Shown here piece by piece: positions 5,982 through 11,814 of a stretch of 11,814 nucleotides of DNA. The translations under genes and the position numbers were made by a program. The notes below the pieces were generated by a model, which searched no databases, was not told the DNA's origin, and saw only the letters and a list, made by a program, of their open reading frames with translations. Every line of letters begins with the position of its first letter. Within the stretch, counting starts at the first letter, position 1. Source of the DNA: a bacterium (GTDB taxonomy: Bacteria > Patescibacteriota > Minisyncoccia > Minisyncoccales > GWA2-38-27); NCBI GenBank assembly GCA_029553225.1, contig JAKPCP010000017.1, positions 1 to 11,814 of the forward strand, read 5' to 3'.

Positions 5982-7103
5982 TTATTTTTCTATTAATTTT
6001 AAGCTCATTCTATGTTCTTTAGGGTCAATCGATAAAACTTCAAAATCATAAACTCCACCTACCTTTAATGACTCTTCCATTTTTTTTAATGAATTAAATT
6101 CAGAAATATGACATAATCCTTGAATTTTTCCCTTATTATCTTCATTTTGATTATCAGAATATAAAATTTCAACAAAAGCGCCAAAAGGATTTATTTTTGT
6201 TACCTTACCCTTAATAATATCTTCTTTTTTAAAAACTTTTTCAATATCCTCCCAAGGGTTTTTTTGAAGCGCTTTTAAGGATAGAGAAATTCTTCCATTT
6301 GAAATATCAATAATTTTTGCTTTAATTTTTTGGCCAACTTTTACAATTTCCGAAGGATCTTCAATCAATTGCCAGTCTAACTCAGAAATATGAATTAATC
6401 CTTCAACTGTTAAATTTTCTTTTTCTTCTTCTGTAATTTCAATTTCAGGCAAAGATGTAATTTTTAAAAAAGCTCCGAAATCAACTACTCCAGTAATCTC
6501 TCCTTCAACAATATCTCCTATTTTATAGTTTTTTAAAATCTCTTCTAATTTTTTATTATCTTTTGCTTTTTCAGACAAAATTAATTTTTTTTGTTTTTGA
6601 TCAAAATCAAAAACTTTTACTTCCATTTCCTTGCCAATAAACTTTTGCAAAGACCTTAAAATTTCTTGATTATCTCCATTTTCTACTTTGGGATAATTTT
6701 TAGGAGATAACTGAGAAACTGGCAAAAAAGCAGGAATCCCCATCACTTCTGTTAAAAGACCTCCTTTATTTGCGCCTAAAATTTTAACAGAAAAAACTTC
6801 ATCTTTTTCCTTTCTTTCTTTTAATGTTTGCCAAGCAATATCTTTATTAGCTTCTGCTAAAGATAATTCTATATAATCATCTTCGTTTTCTAAATCTATT
6901 ATCTTTACAAAAGTTTCATCTCCTATTTTTAATTTTTTTAATTCATTTTTTTCTTCATAAAATTCCTTGCCGCTTATAACTCCAACACCAAAATTTCCCA
7001 AATCAAAATATACACTAGCATTACCTTTTCCTATTACCTTTCCTTTTATGATATCTTTAGGTTTTGGTAATTTTATTGAATTGTTTAAAATATTCTGTTC
7101 CAT
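5982..7103 (-). CDS. rpsA: Ribosomal protein S1-like RNA-binding protein, four S1 domains
   Basis: A 373-residue protein made of four S1 (OB-fold) repeats at about 17-85, 100-180, 195-278 and 294-372. The canonical 'DFGAF...GLIHISEL' pattern is clear in the third (GVVDFGAFLKI, EGLIHISELDW) and fourth (KINPFGAFVEI, QGLCHISEF) repeats, while the first two are more divergent. Repeats three and four resemble mRNA-binding domains of S1; the first two may contact the ribosome. E. coli S1 has six repeats; shorter versions are common in other phyla. It would help bind mRNA to the 30S subunit, of some interest where Shine-Dalgarno sequences are nearly absent. The ATG at 7103 follows an extended -10 box. 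It leads a likely operon with ppa. Confidence 0.9.
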   Translation of the reverse strand: MEQNILNNSIKLPKPKDIIKGKVIGKGNASVYFDLGNFGVGVISGKEFYEEKNELKKLKIGDETFVKIIDLENEDDYIELSLAEANKDIAWQTLKERKEKDEVFSVKILGANKGGLLTEVMGIPAFLPVSQLSPKNYPKVENGDNQEILRSLQKFIGKEMEVKVFDFDQKQKKLILSEKAKDNKKLEEILKNYKIGDIVEGEITGVVDFGAFLKITSLPEIEITEEEKENLTVEGLIHISELDWQLIEDPSEIVKVGQKIKAKIIDISNGRISLSLKALQKNPWEDIEKVFKKEDIIKGKVTKINPFGAFVEILYSDNQNEDNKGKIQGLCHISEFNSLKKMEESLKVGGVYDFEVLSIDPKEHRMSLKLIEK

Positions 7104-7138
7104 GATTTTAATAATATTTCTTATAGCATAATTTTAAA

Positions 7139-7147
7139 ATTATAACA
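7139..7147 (-). promoter_or_regulatory. Extended -10 promoter of the S1/ppa operon
   Basis: The minus strand reads TGTTATAAT, with hexamer TATAAT at 7144 to 7139, the same nonamer as the polX promoter. The -35 is poor. Transcription would start near 7132 and leave a leader of about 29 bases. A second, weaker box (TGCTATAAG, 7128 to 7120) lies closer to the ATG. Confidence 0.55.
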
Positions 7148-7169
7148 AGAGAAATGTAAAATATAATAG

Positions 7170-7197
7170 TTGTTTTAAAGCTGATTTCTGATAAAAT
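7170..7197 (+). promoter_or_regulatory. Extended -10 promoter of the DUF763 gene
   Basis: TGATAAAAT at 7189-7197 is identical to the boxes at 1151 and 4645. A partial -35 TTGTTT (7170-7175) lies 16 bases upstream of the hexamer. The expected start near 7204 leaves only about 5 bases before the ATG at 7210, so the mRNA should be nearly leaderless. It is divergent from the S1 promoter. Confidence 0.55.
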
Positions 7198-7209
7198 TAA
7201 TAAAAAAAT

Positions 7210-8376
7210 ATGAAAACAGGAGTTGCAACTGTTCCATTAGATTATGGAAAATGTCCTAAATGGCTTTTTGAAAGAATGAAAAAATTATCAAGAGAGATTT
7301 CTATTATAATTATTGAAGAATTTGGGCCAGAAGAATTTTTAAAACGATTATCTAATCCTGTATGGTTTCAGTCTTTTGGTTGTTTAATAGGTTTTGATTG
7401 GAATTCTTCTGGACTTACAACAACAACATTAGGTGCATTAAAAGAAGGATTAAAGGGACTAGAAAACGAATTAGGCATATATATTTGCGGCGGAAAAGGA
7501 AAAACATCTAAAAAAACTCCTCAACAAATTCAAGAATGGGGGCAATTTTTAGGTTTTTCTCAAAAAAAAATAGATGAATTAATTTATGCTTCAAAGATTG
7601 CTGCTAAGGTTGATAGTTGCTTAATTCAATCAGGTTTCCAAATTTATCATCACAATTTTATTTTTGATAAAATGGGACGATATTCAGTTATCCAGCAAGG
7701 AATGAACATAAATATCCAAAAAGCAAGAAGATATCATTGGCTTTCAACAAAAATTAAATACTTTACCGAAGAACCTCATTCTGGCATTGTCTCAGATATA
7801 AGAATAAAGCAATTAAATTTAACAGCAAAAGAAAGTAAAGAAAATAAAGAAATATCAGTAGAGATGATAAACGAAGAACCTAAAATGTTTTTAAAAGATT
7901 TAAAATCTATTAGCAGTAAAAATAATATTCAGTCTTTTTCGAATTCTCTTATGAAGCAAAAGCAACTTTTTAATTTTTCTGAAATGGAATTAAATAATGT
8001 CGAATTTTACTGGCATCCGGTTTTAAAAGAAAAATTTAATTTAAAAAGATTAGAAAAAACAATTGAAAACGCTCATTTTTTAAAACCAGAAAACTTTGAA
8101 AATCTTTTAATGATAAAAGGAGTGGGGCCAAAAACAATCAGAGCATTAAGTTTAGTTGCAGAATTAATTTATGGGGCAAAACCATCTTATAAAGACCCAG
8201 CGCGTTATTCATTTACTGTGGGAGGCAAAGACCATACTCCCATGCCTATTCAAAAAGACACTTATGATGAATTAATCCTTATTATGGAAAAAGCGATTAA
8301 AAAAGCAAAAATTTCGAATTCAGAAAAAGATCACGCCCAAAAAAGATTATATAATCAAACTTTTTTAAAAAAATAA
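7210..8376 (+). CDS. DUF763 family protein with C-terminal helix-hairpin-helix
   Basis: A 388-residue protein recognised as DUF763 (PF05559), a family of unknown function known mainly from archaea and some thermophilic bacteria. Its hallmark blocks are all here: TGVATVPLDYGKCPKWL (3-19), GFDWNSSG (61-68), GGKGK (94-98), AKVDS (132-136), YHHNF (146-150), QQGMN (162-166), ARRYHW (172-177), EEPHSGI (187-193) and VGGKDHTPMP (337-346). A helix-hairpin-helix motif, LLMIKGVGPKTIRALSLVAE (299-318), suggests DNA or RNA binding. Many conserved His, Asp, Lys and Arg residues look like an active site, but no reaction is assigned. No membrane segment or signal peptide is present. I recall the third block as usually DWHSSG, so the Asn here may be a variant. 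It is followed after a single base by a small lysine-rich ORF, probably co-translated. A nucleic-acid enzyme is a reasonable guess only. Confidence 0.88.
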   Translation: MKTGVATVPLDYGKCPKWLFERMKKLSREISIIIIEEFGPEEFLKRLSNPVWFQSFGCLIGFDWNSSGLTTTTLGALKEGLKGLENELGIYICGGKGKTSKKTPQQIQEWGQFLGFSQKKIDELIYASKIAAKVDSCLIQSGFQIYHHNFIFDKMGRYSVIQQGMNINIQKARRYHWLSTKIKYFTEEPHSGIVSDIRIKQLNLTAKESKENKEISVEMINEEPKMFLKDLKSISSKNNIQSFSNSLMKQKQLFNFSEMELNNVEFYWHPVLKEKFNLKRLEKTIENAHFLKPENFENLLMIKGVGPKTIRALSLVAELIYGAKPSYKDPARYSFTVGGKDHTPMPIQKDTYDELILIMEKAIKKAKISNSEKDHAQKRLYNQTFLKK

Positions 8377-8377
8377 A

Positions 8378-8497
8378 ATGAAAAAATATTCCTCAAAACA
8401 AGCTAAAAAAGGAAAACTATCTTATAGAACACCAGATCGCTTTATTTACAGAAAGTTTTTAAAAACTCAAAAACAAAAATCAAATAAAAAAATATAA
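8378..8497 (+). CDS. Small basic protein, 39 residues, unknown
   Basis: An ORF of 39 codons (MKKYSSKQAKKGKLSYRTPD..., ending KKI then TAA) begins one base after the DUF763 stop codon, so it is positioned for translational coupling. It is very rich in Lys/Arg with scattered Tyr, Phe and Ser and has no hydrophobic segment, resembling small ribosomal or nucleic-acid-binding proteins in composition. I do not recognise a family. Support for it being real: tight coupling to the upstream gene, ATG start, TAA stop, a non-repetitive central part (LSYRTPDRFIYRKF) and a promoter beginning only after its end. Against it: short length in an A-rich region. It could act with the DUF763 protein. Confidence 0.55.
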   Translation: MKKYSSKQAKKGKLSYRTPDRFIYRKFLKTQKQKSNKKI

Positions 8498-8508
8498 TCA
8501 AAATAAAA

Positions 8509-8536
8509 AATAGACATAATAATTGAATCGTCTATT
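8509..8536. promoter_or_regulatory. Inverted repeat over the -35 of the MBL-gyrA promoter (possible operator)
   Basis: AATAGAC (8509-8515) and GTCTATT (8530-8536) form perfect 7-base arms separated by 14 bases. They bracket the -35 box at 8523-8528. It could be a repressor site or a weak terminator for the DUF763 transcript (U-rich bases follow the right arm). Arms this short may be chance in AT-rich DNA. Confidence 0.3.
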
Positions 8537-8551
8537 ATTTTATGATATGAT
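8523..8551 (+). promoter_or_regulatory. Promoter of the MBL/membrane protein/gyrA operon
   Basis: TTGAAT (8523-8528), a 17-base spacer and TATGAT (8546-8551) give a good sigma-70-type match. The expected start near 8558 leaves a leader of about 45 AT-rich bases before the ATG at 8603. Confidence 0.6.
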
Positions 8552-8602
8552 AAAAAAATCTTATTAAAATAATTTAAATTTTTATTTTTTAAATATAAAA
8601 TT

Positions 8603-9256
8603 ATGAATATTACTTGGTACGGACAATCATGTTTTCAAATAAATACCTCTTCGCCAAATAACAATAAAGTAAATATAATTATTGATCCATTCTCCCCAGA
8701 AATTGGTCTAAAACCACCCTCAACAGAAGCAGATATTTTGCTTATAACTCATAATCATCCGGATCATAATAATATTAAAACTATCAAAGGTGCTCCTTTT
8801 ATAATTGACGGCCCAGGGGAATATGAAATAAAGGGAATTTATATTAAAGGTTTTTACGGATATCATGATAATTCAAATGGGAAAGAAAAAGGAAGAATAA
8901 CAATTTACACTATTGAGACAGAAGGAATAAAAATTTGCCATTTATCTGATTTAGGACAAAAAGAATTAAAAGAGGAACAATTAGAAAAAATCGGGGATGT
9001 AGATATTTTAATGATTCCGATAGGAGGAGAATATACAATAAATGCCAATGAGGCAATAAAAATAATGGCGCAAATTGAACCTAAAATTACCATCCCAATG
9101 CATTATCAAATTCCAAAATTAAAAGTAAAAATAGAAAGTATTGATAAATTTTTTAAAATATTAGGAATAAAAAAAATAGAACCATTGCCAAAATTATCAA
9201 TTAAAAAGAAAGATATTTCAGAAGAAGAGGCAAAAATTATTGTTTTAACGCCATAA
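8603..9256 (+). CDS. Metallo-beta-lactamase-fold metal-dependent hydrolase
   Basis: A 217-residue MBL-fold protein of the UPF0173/Lactamase_B_3-like type. The metal-binding motif THNHPDH carries H50, H52, D54 and H55. Further ligand candidates are H113 with D116 (ICHLSDLGQ) and H167 (PMHYQIPK), and the fold start MNITWYGQSCFQI with IIIDPF is typical. Two metal ions, probably zinc, are expected, and the protein should be cytoplasmic. The substrate cannot be deduced; this subgroup includes general phosphoesterase/lactonase-like proteins of unsettled function. It is the first gene of a tight run: the stop overlaps the start of the next gene by one base (TAATG), and gyrA follows. Co-transcription with gyrA hints at a housekeeping role but does not prove a link to supercoiling. 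Confidence 0.9.
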   Translation: MNITWYGQSCFQINTSSPNNNKVNIIIDPFSPEIGLKPPSTEADILLITHNHPDHNNIKTIKGAPFIIDGPGEYEIKGIYIKGFYGYHDNSNGKEKGRITIYTIETEGIKICHLSDLGQKELKEEQLEKIGDVDILMIPIGGEYTINANEAIKIMAQIEPKITIPMHYQIPKLKVKIESIDKFFKILGIKKIEPLPKLSIKKKDISEEEAKIIVLTP

Positions 9257-9579
9257 TGAACTTTTTAGAAAAAATTAAAAATAGTTCGGAAAGAAAAAAG
9301 AAATTTATTTTCTGGACGATAATAATTGTATTAATTTTAATTTTTTCTTTCATTTGGGTTCAAGATGTAAAAAGAAATATTAAAAAATTAAAAGAAGAAA
9401 ATTTTACTAATCTTTTTAATAATCAAGAAAAAGCAGATGAAATGAAAAAACAGGCAGAAAATATTAAAAAAGAAATATCAAATATTTCAAATATAAAAAA
9501 TGAAATATCTAAAGATTTAGAAAAAAATTTAAAAGATGAAGATTTAAAAGAATTAGAAAAAATATTAGAAAATCAATAA
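9256..9579 (+). CDS. Small single-pass membrane protein with coiled-coil tail, unknown
   Basis: A 107-residue protein that I do not assign to a family. After a basic segment (SSERKKK, about 10-16) comes one hydrophobic helix at about 17-35 (FIFWTIIIVLILIFSFIWV), then a long Lys/Glu-rich region (38-107) with heptad-like spacing of Leu, Ile and Asn that looks like a coiled coil. The tail could face either side of the membrane, since basic residues flank the helix on both sides. Its start codon overlaps the stop of the MBL gene (TAATG) and gyrA begins 10 bases after its own stop, so it is translated as part of this operon. A structural or assembly role at the membrane is only a guess. Confidence 0.82.
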   Translation: MNFLEKIKNSSERKKKFIFWTIIIVLILIFSFIWVQDVKRNIKKLKEENFTNLFNNQEKADEMKKQAENIKKEISNISNIKNEISKDLEKNLKDEDLKELEKILENQ

Positions 9580-9589
9580 AATAACAAAA

Positions 9590-11814
9590 ATGGCCAAAGA
9601 AAAAAATCAAACAAGCAACCAAATTGGTAAGATAAAAATTAGAGAGATAACCCAGGAAATGAAAGATTCATACATCGATTACGCAATGTCTGTAATTGTC
9701 TCCAGAGCTTTACCTGATGTAAGAGATGGATTAAAACCTGTCCATCGCCGAATTTTATATTCAATGTACGAGGATGGATTTACTCATAATTCTAAATTTA
9801 GAAAATCAGCAACTGTTGTCGGTTCATGTTTGGGAAGATATCATCCTCATGGAGACCAAGCAGTATATGATTCTTTGGTTAGAATGGCTCAAACTTTTTC
9901 TTTAAGATATCCCCTTGTAGAAGGACAGGGAAATTTTGGTTCAATTGACGGCGATCCTCCAGCAAGCATGAGATACACTGAAGTACGTCTTTCTAAATTT
10001 GGGGAAAAAATGCTTGAAGATATTGAAAAAAACACAGTTGATTTTATAGATAATTACGACGGCACAAGAAAAGAACCCATTGTCTTGCCATCCCCTCTTC
10101 CCCAATTGCTTTTAAATGGCTCATTGGGCATTGCAGTTGGAATGGCAACTAATATTCCAACTCATAACCTTTCAGAAGTTTGCGATGCTTTAATTTTTCT
10201 AATTGATAATCCAAAAGCAACGACAGAAGATCTTTTTCAATTTATTCAAGGACCCGATTTTCCAACAGGCGGAATAATTTATAATAAAAAAGATATTATT
10301 TCAGCTTATTCTCAAGGAAAAGGGCCTATTTTAATAAGAGGAAAAACAGAGATAATAGAACAAGAAAAAACAGGAAAATCTCAAATTATTATTACTGAAA
10401 TTCCTTATCAAGTTCAAAAATCAACGCTTGTTGAACAATTTGCCAAATTAGTTCAAGAAAAAAAGATTGAAGGAATTAAAGATATAAGAGATGAGTCAGA
10501 TAGAGAAGGATTAAGAATTGTAGTTGATTTACAAAAAAATGCTTTCCCTCAAAAAATATTAAATCGTCTTTTTAAATTCAGCGACCTTCAAAAAACTTTT
10601 TATCTTAATATGATTGCCTTAGTTGATGGAATTCAGCCAAAAACCTTGTCTTTAGTTGATGTTTTAAATTATTTTATCGAACATAGAAAACAAGTTGTTT
10701 TCAGAAGAACAACGTTTGAAATTGAAAAAGCTAAAGAAAGAGCGCATATCTTAGAAGGATTGCATAAATGTTTATCAAGAATAGATGAAGTAATAAAAAC
10801 TATAAAAAATTCAAAAAACAGAGAAGACGCTCAAAATAACTTGATGAAAAAATTTAAATTAACTCAAATTCAGGCAAACGCTATTTTAGAAACAAAACTT
10901 GCTGCTTTAGCAAAACTTGAAAGAGAAAAAATTGAAGAGGAATTGAAAGAACTTTTAATAAAAATAAAAGAATTGAATTCTATTCTAAAAAGTCCCCAAA
11001 AAATAAAAGAAGTTATTAAAAAGGAATTAAAAGAATTAAAGGAAAAATTTGGAGATGAAAGAAAAACAAAAGTTTTTAGTCAACCAGTTGGAGAAATTTC
11101 TGAAGAAGATTTAATACCTCAAGAAGAAACAATCATTACTTTAACTCAAGGAGGATATATAAAGAGAATTAATCCTCAAATATATAAAATTCAAAAAAGA
11201 GGAGGAAAGGGAATTATTGGAATGAAAACATTACAAGACGATGTTGTTGAACATTTTCTTTTATGCCAAACTCACGACTCTTTATTTTTCTTTACTGATT
11301 CTGGAAAAGTATTTAGAACACCTGTTTATGAAATTCCAGAAGGAACAAGAGTTGCCAGAGGAAGAGGATTATTAAACTTTTTAGAACTCTCAAATACTGA
11401 AAAAGTTTTATCTCTTTTAACTATTGGAAAAGAAGATACAGAGCAGGGAATAAAAGATTTAGTAATGATTACTAAAAATGGTATAATAAAGAAAACAAGT
11501 TTAGAAGAGTTTAAAAACGTAAGAAGATCTGGTTTAATCGCAATAAAACTTAAAAGAGATGATTTACTTAAAAAAGTTGTAAAAAGCACTGGAAACGATG
11601 AAATAATTATTACCACTAAGAAAGGACAAGCAATTAGATTTAAAGAAAAAGAAATAAGAGAAATGGGAAGGCCAGCATCTGGAATTAGAGGAATTAATTT
11701 AAGAAAAGGAGATAAAGTTGCTGGAATGGATATTATAAAAACCTCTAACCAAAAAGATAAAAACCAAAAATTACAGCAATATCTTTTAGTTGTTATGGAG
11801 AATGGGTATGGCAA
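9590..11814 (+). CDS. gyrA: DNA gyrase subunit A (partial, C-terminus beyond window)
   Basis: The breakage-reunion subunit of DNA gyrase, which with GyrB introduces negative supercoils using ATP. The frame is open for 741 codons to the window edge. The N-terminal topoisomerase domain shows SYIDYAMSVIVSRALPDVRDG, GRYHPHGDQAVYD (83-94), GQGNFGSIDGD (112-122) and SMRYTE with catalytic Y129 and R128. The conserved tower/coiled-coil segment with FKLTQIQANAIL is near 421. The beta-pinwheel C-terminal domain starts near 505 and holds the GyrA box QKRGGKG at 535-541, which marks gyrase rather than topoisomerase IV. Only part of the last blades should be missing (usual length 800-850). The position equal to E. 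coli S83 is Gln (Q90), while D94 keeps the equivalent of D87. No Shine-Dalgarno precedes the ATG. It is co-transcribed with the MBL and membrane-protein genes. Confidence 0.97.
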   Translation, partial: MAKEKNQTSNQIGKIKIREITQEMKDSYIDYAMSVIVSRALPDVRDGLKPVHRRILYSMYEDGFTHNSKFRKSATVVGSCLGRYHPHGDQAVYDSLVRMAQTFSLRYPLVEGQGNFGSIDGDPPASMRYTEVRLSKFGEKMLEDIEKNTVDFIDNYDGTRKEPIVLPSPLPQLLLNGSLGIAVGMATNIPTHNLSEVCDALIFLIDNPKATTEDLFQFIQGPDFPTGGIIYNKKDIISAYSQGKGPILIRGKTEIIEQEKTGKSQIIITEIPYQVQKSTLVEQFAKLVQEKKIEGIKDIRDESDREGLRIVVDLQKNAFPQKILNRLFKFSDLQKTFYLNMIALVDGIQPKTLSLVDVLNYFIEHRKQVVFRRTTFEIEKAKERAHILEGLHKCLSRIDEVIKTIKNSKNREDAQNNLMKKFKLTQIQANAILETKLAALAKLEREKIEEELKELLIKIKELNSILKSPQKIKEVIKKELKELKEKFGDERKTKVFSQPVGEISEEDLIPQEETIITLTQGGYIKRINPQIYKIQKRGGKGIIGMKTLQDDVVEHFLLCQTHDSLFFFTDSGKVFRTPVYEIPEGTRVARGRGLLNFLELSNTEKVLSLLTIGKEDTEQGIKDLVMITKNGIIKKTSLEEFKNVRRSGLIAIKLKRDDLLKKVVKSTGNDEIIITTKKGQAIRFKEKEIREMGRPASGIRGINLRKGDKVAGMDIIKTSNQKDKNQKLQQYLLVVMENGYG

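Noticed and set aside
8552..8602. AT-rich repeats of TTAAAT/ATTTAA before the MBL gene
   Set aside because: Low-complexity composition; no stable or specific structure.
8905..9093. 62-codon minus-strand ORF
   Set aside because: Antisense to the MBL hydrolase; shadow frame.
11326..11814. 162-codon minus-strand ORF at the right edge
   Set aside because: Antisense to the GyrA C-terminal domain; the product is Ser/Phe/Leu-rich as expected from a reversed Lys/Glu-rich gene.
1..11814. CRISPR array, tRNA, rRNA or insertion sequence
   Set aside because: No regularly spaced direct repeats, no tRNA-like GGTTCGAATCC arm, no transposase-like reading frame were seen on either strand.

Overview
The window is a gene-dense, strongly AT-rich bacterial segment. 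Coding sequence fills nearly all of it, and the longest stretch without a gene is about 204 bases (4575-4778). The style suggests a Candidate Phyla Radiation / Patescibacteria genome, perhaps Parcubacteria-like. Reasons: very short intergenic gaps, stop/start overlaps (TAATG twice), almost no Shine-Dalgarno sequences, every completed gene ending in TAA, a soluble PAS histidine kinase with a 'SAHQLRTPLSAIKW' H-box, and a stand-alone 5'-3' exonuclease. The phylum assignment is inference from style; no rRNA or other phylogenetic marker was analysed. TGA is not used as a sense codon in any gene, so there is no sign of the code-25 (TGA = Gly) variant of some CPR lineages.

Left part (1-4574) is a DNA-repair and signalling block. 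A PHP-family DNA polymerase X (minus strand, cut by the window edge) diverges from a 5'-3' exonuclease equal to the N-terminal domain of DNA polymerase I. The exonuclease is followed 3 bases later by a soluble histidine kinase, then by a single-domain response regulator with its own promoter, whose stop codon overlaps the start of Fpg/MutM DNA glycosylase. Nuclease, polymerase and glycosylase could all serve base-excision repair. The kinase/receiver pair set between them is the notable feature.

Middle part (4575-7103): the 204-base gap before a membrane-anchored 3D-domain (cell-wall hydrolase-like) protein holds the best promoter of the window, a terminator-like hairpin starting exactly at the expected transcription start, and two abutting large inverted repeats, the second covering the start codon. 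The 3D gene converges on an S1-like RNA-binding protein and inorganic pyrophosphatase operon. A perfect 21-bp hairpin sits between the convergent stop codons as a shared bidirectional terminator.

Right part (7210-11814): a DUF763 protein of unknown function with a helix-hairpin-helix motif is followed after one base by a 39-residue lysine-rich ORF. After another promoter come a metallo-beta-lactamase-fold hydrolase, a small single-pass membrane protein (1-base overlap) and DNA gyrase subunit A, which runs off the end of the window.

The most unusual signals are the structured leader at 4625-4780, a repeated extended -10 box (TGATAAAAT three times, TGTTATAAT twice) that predicts leaderless or nearly leaderless mRNAs, the DUF763/small-basic-protein pair, and a glutamine at the main quinolone-contact position of GyrA. 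No tRNA, rRNA, CRISPR array or insertion sequence was seen.
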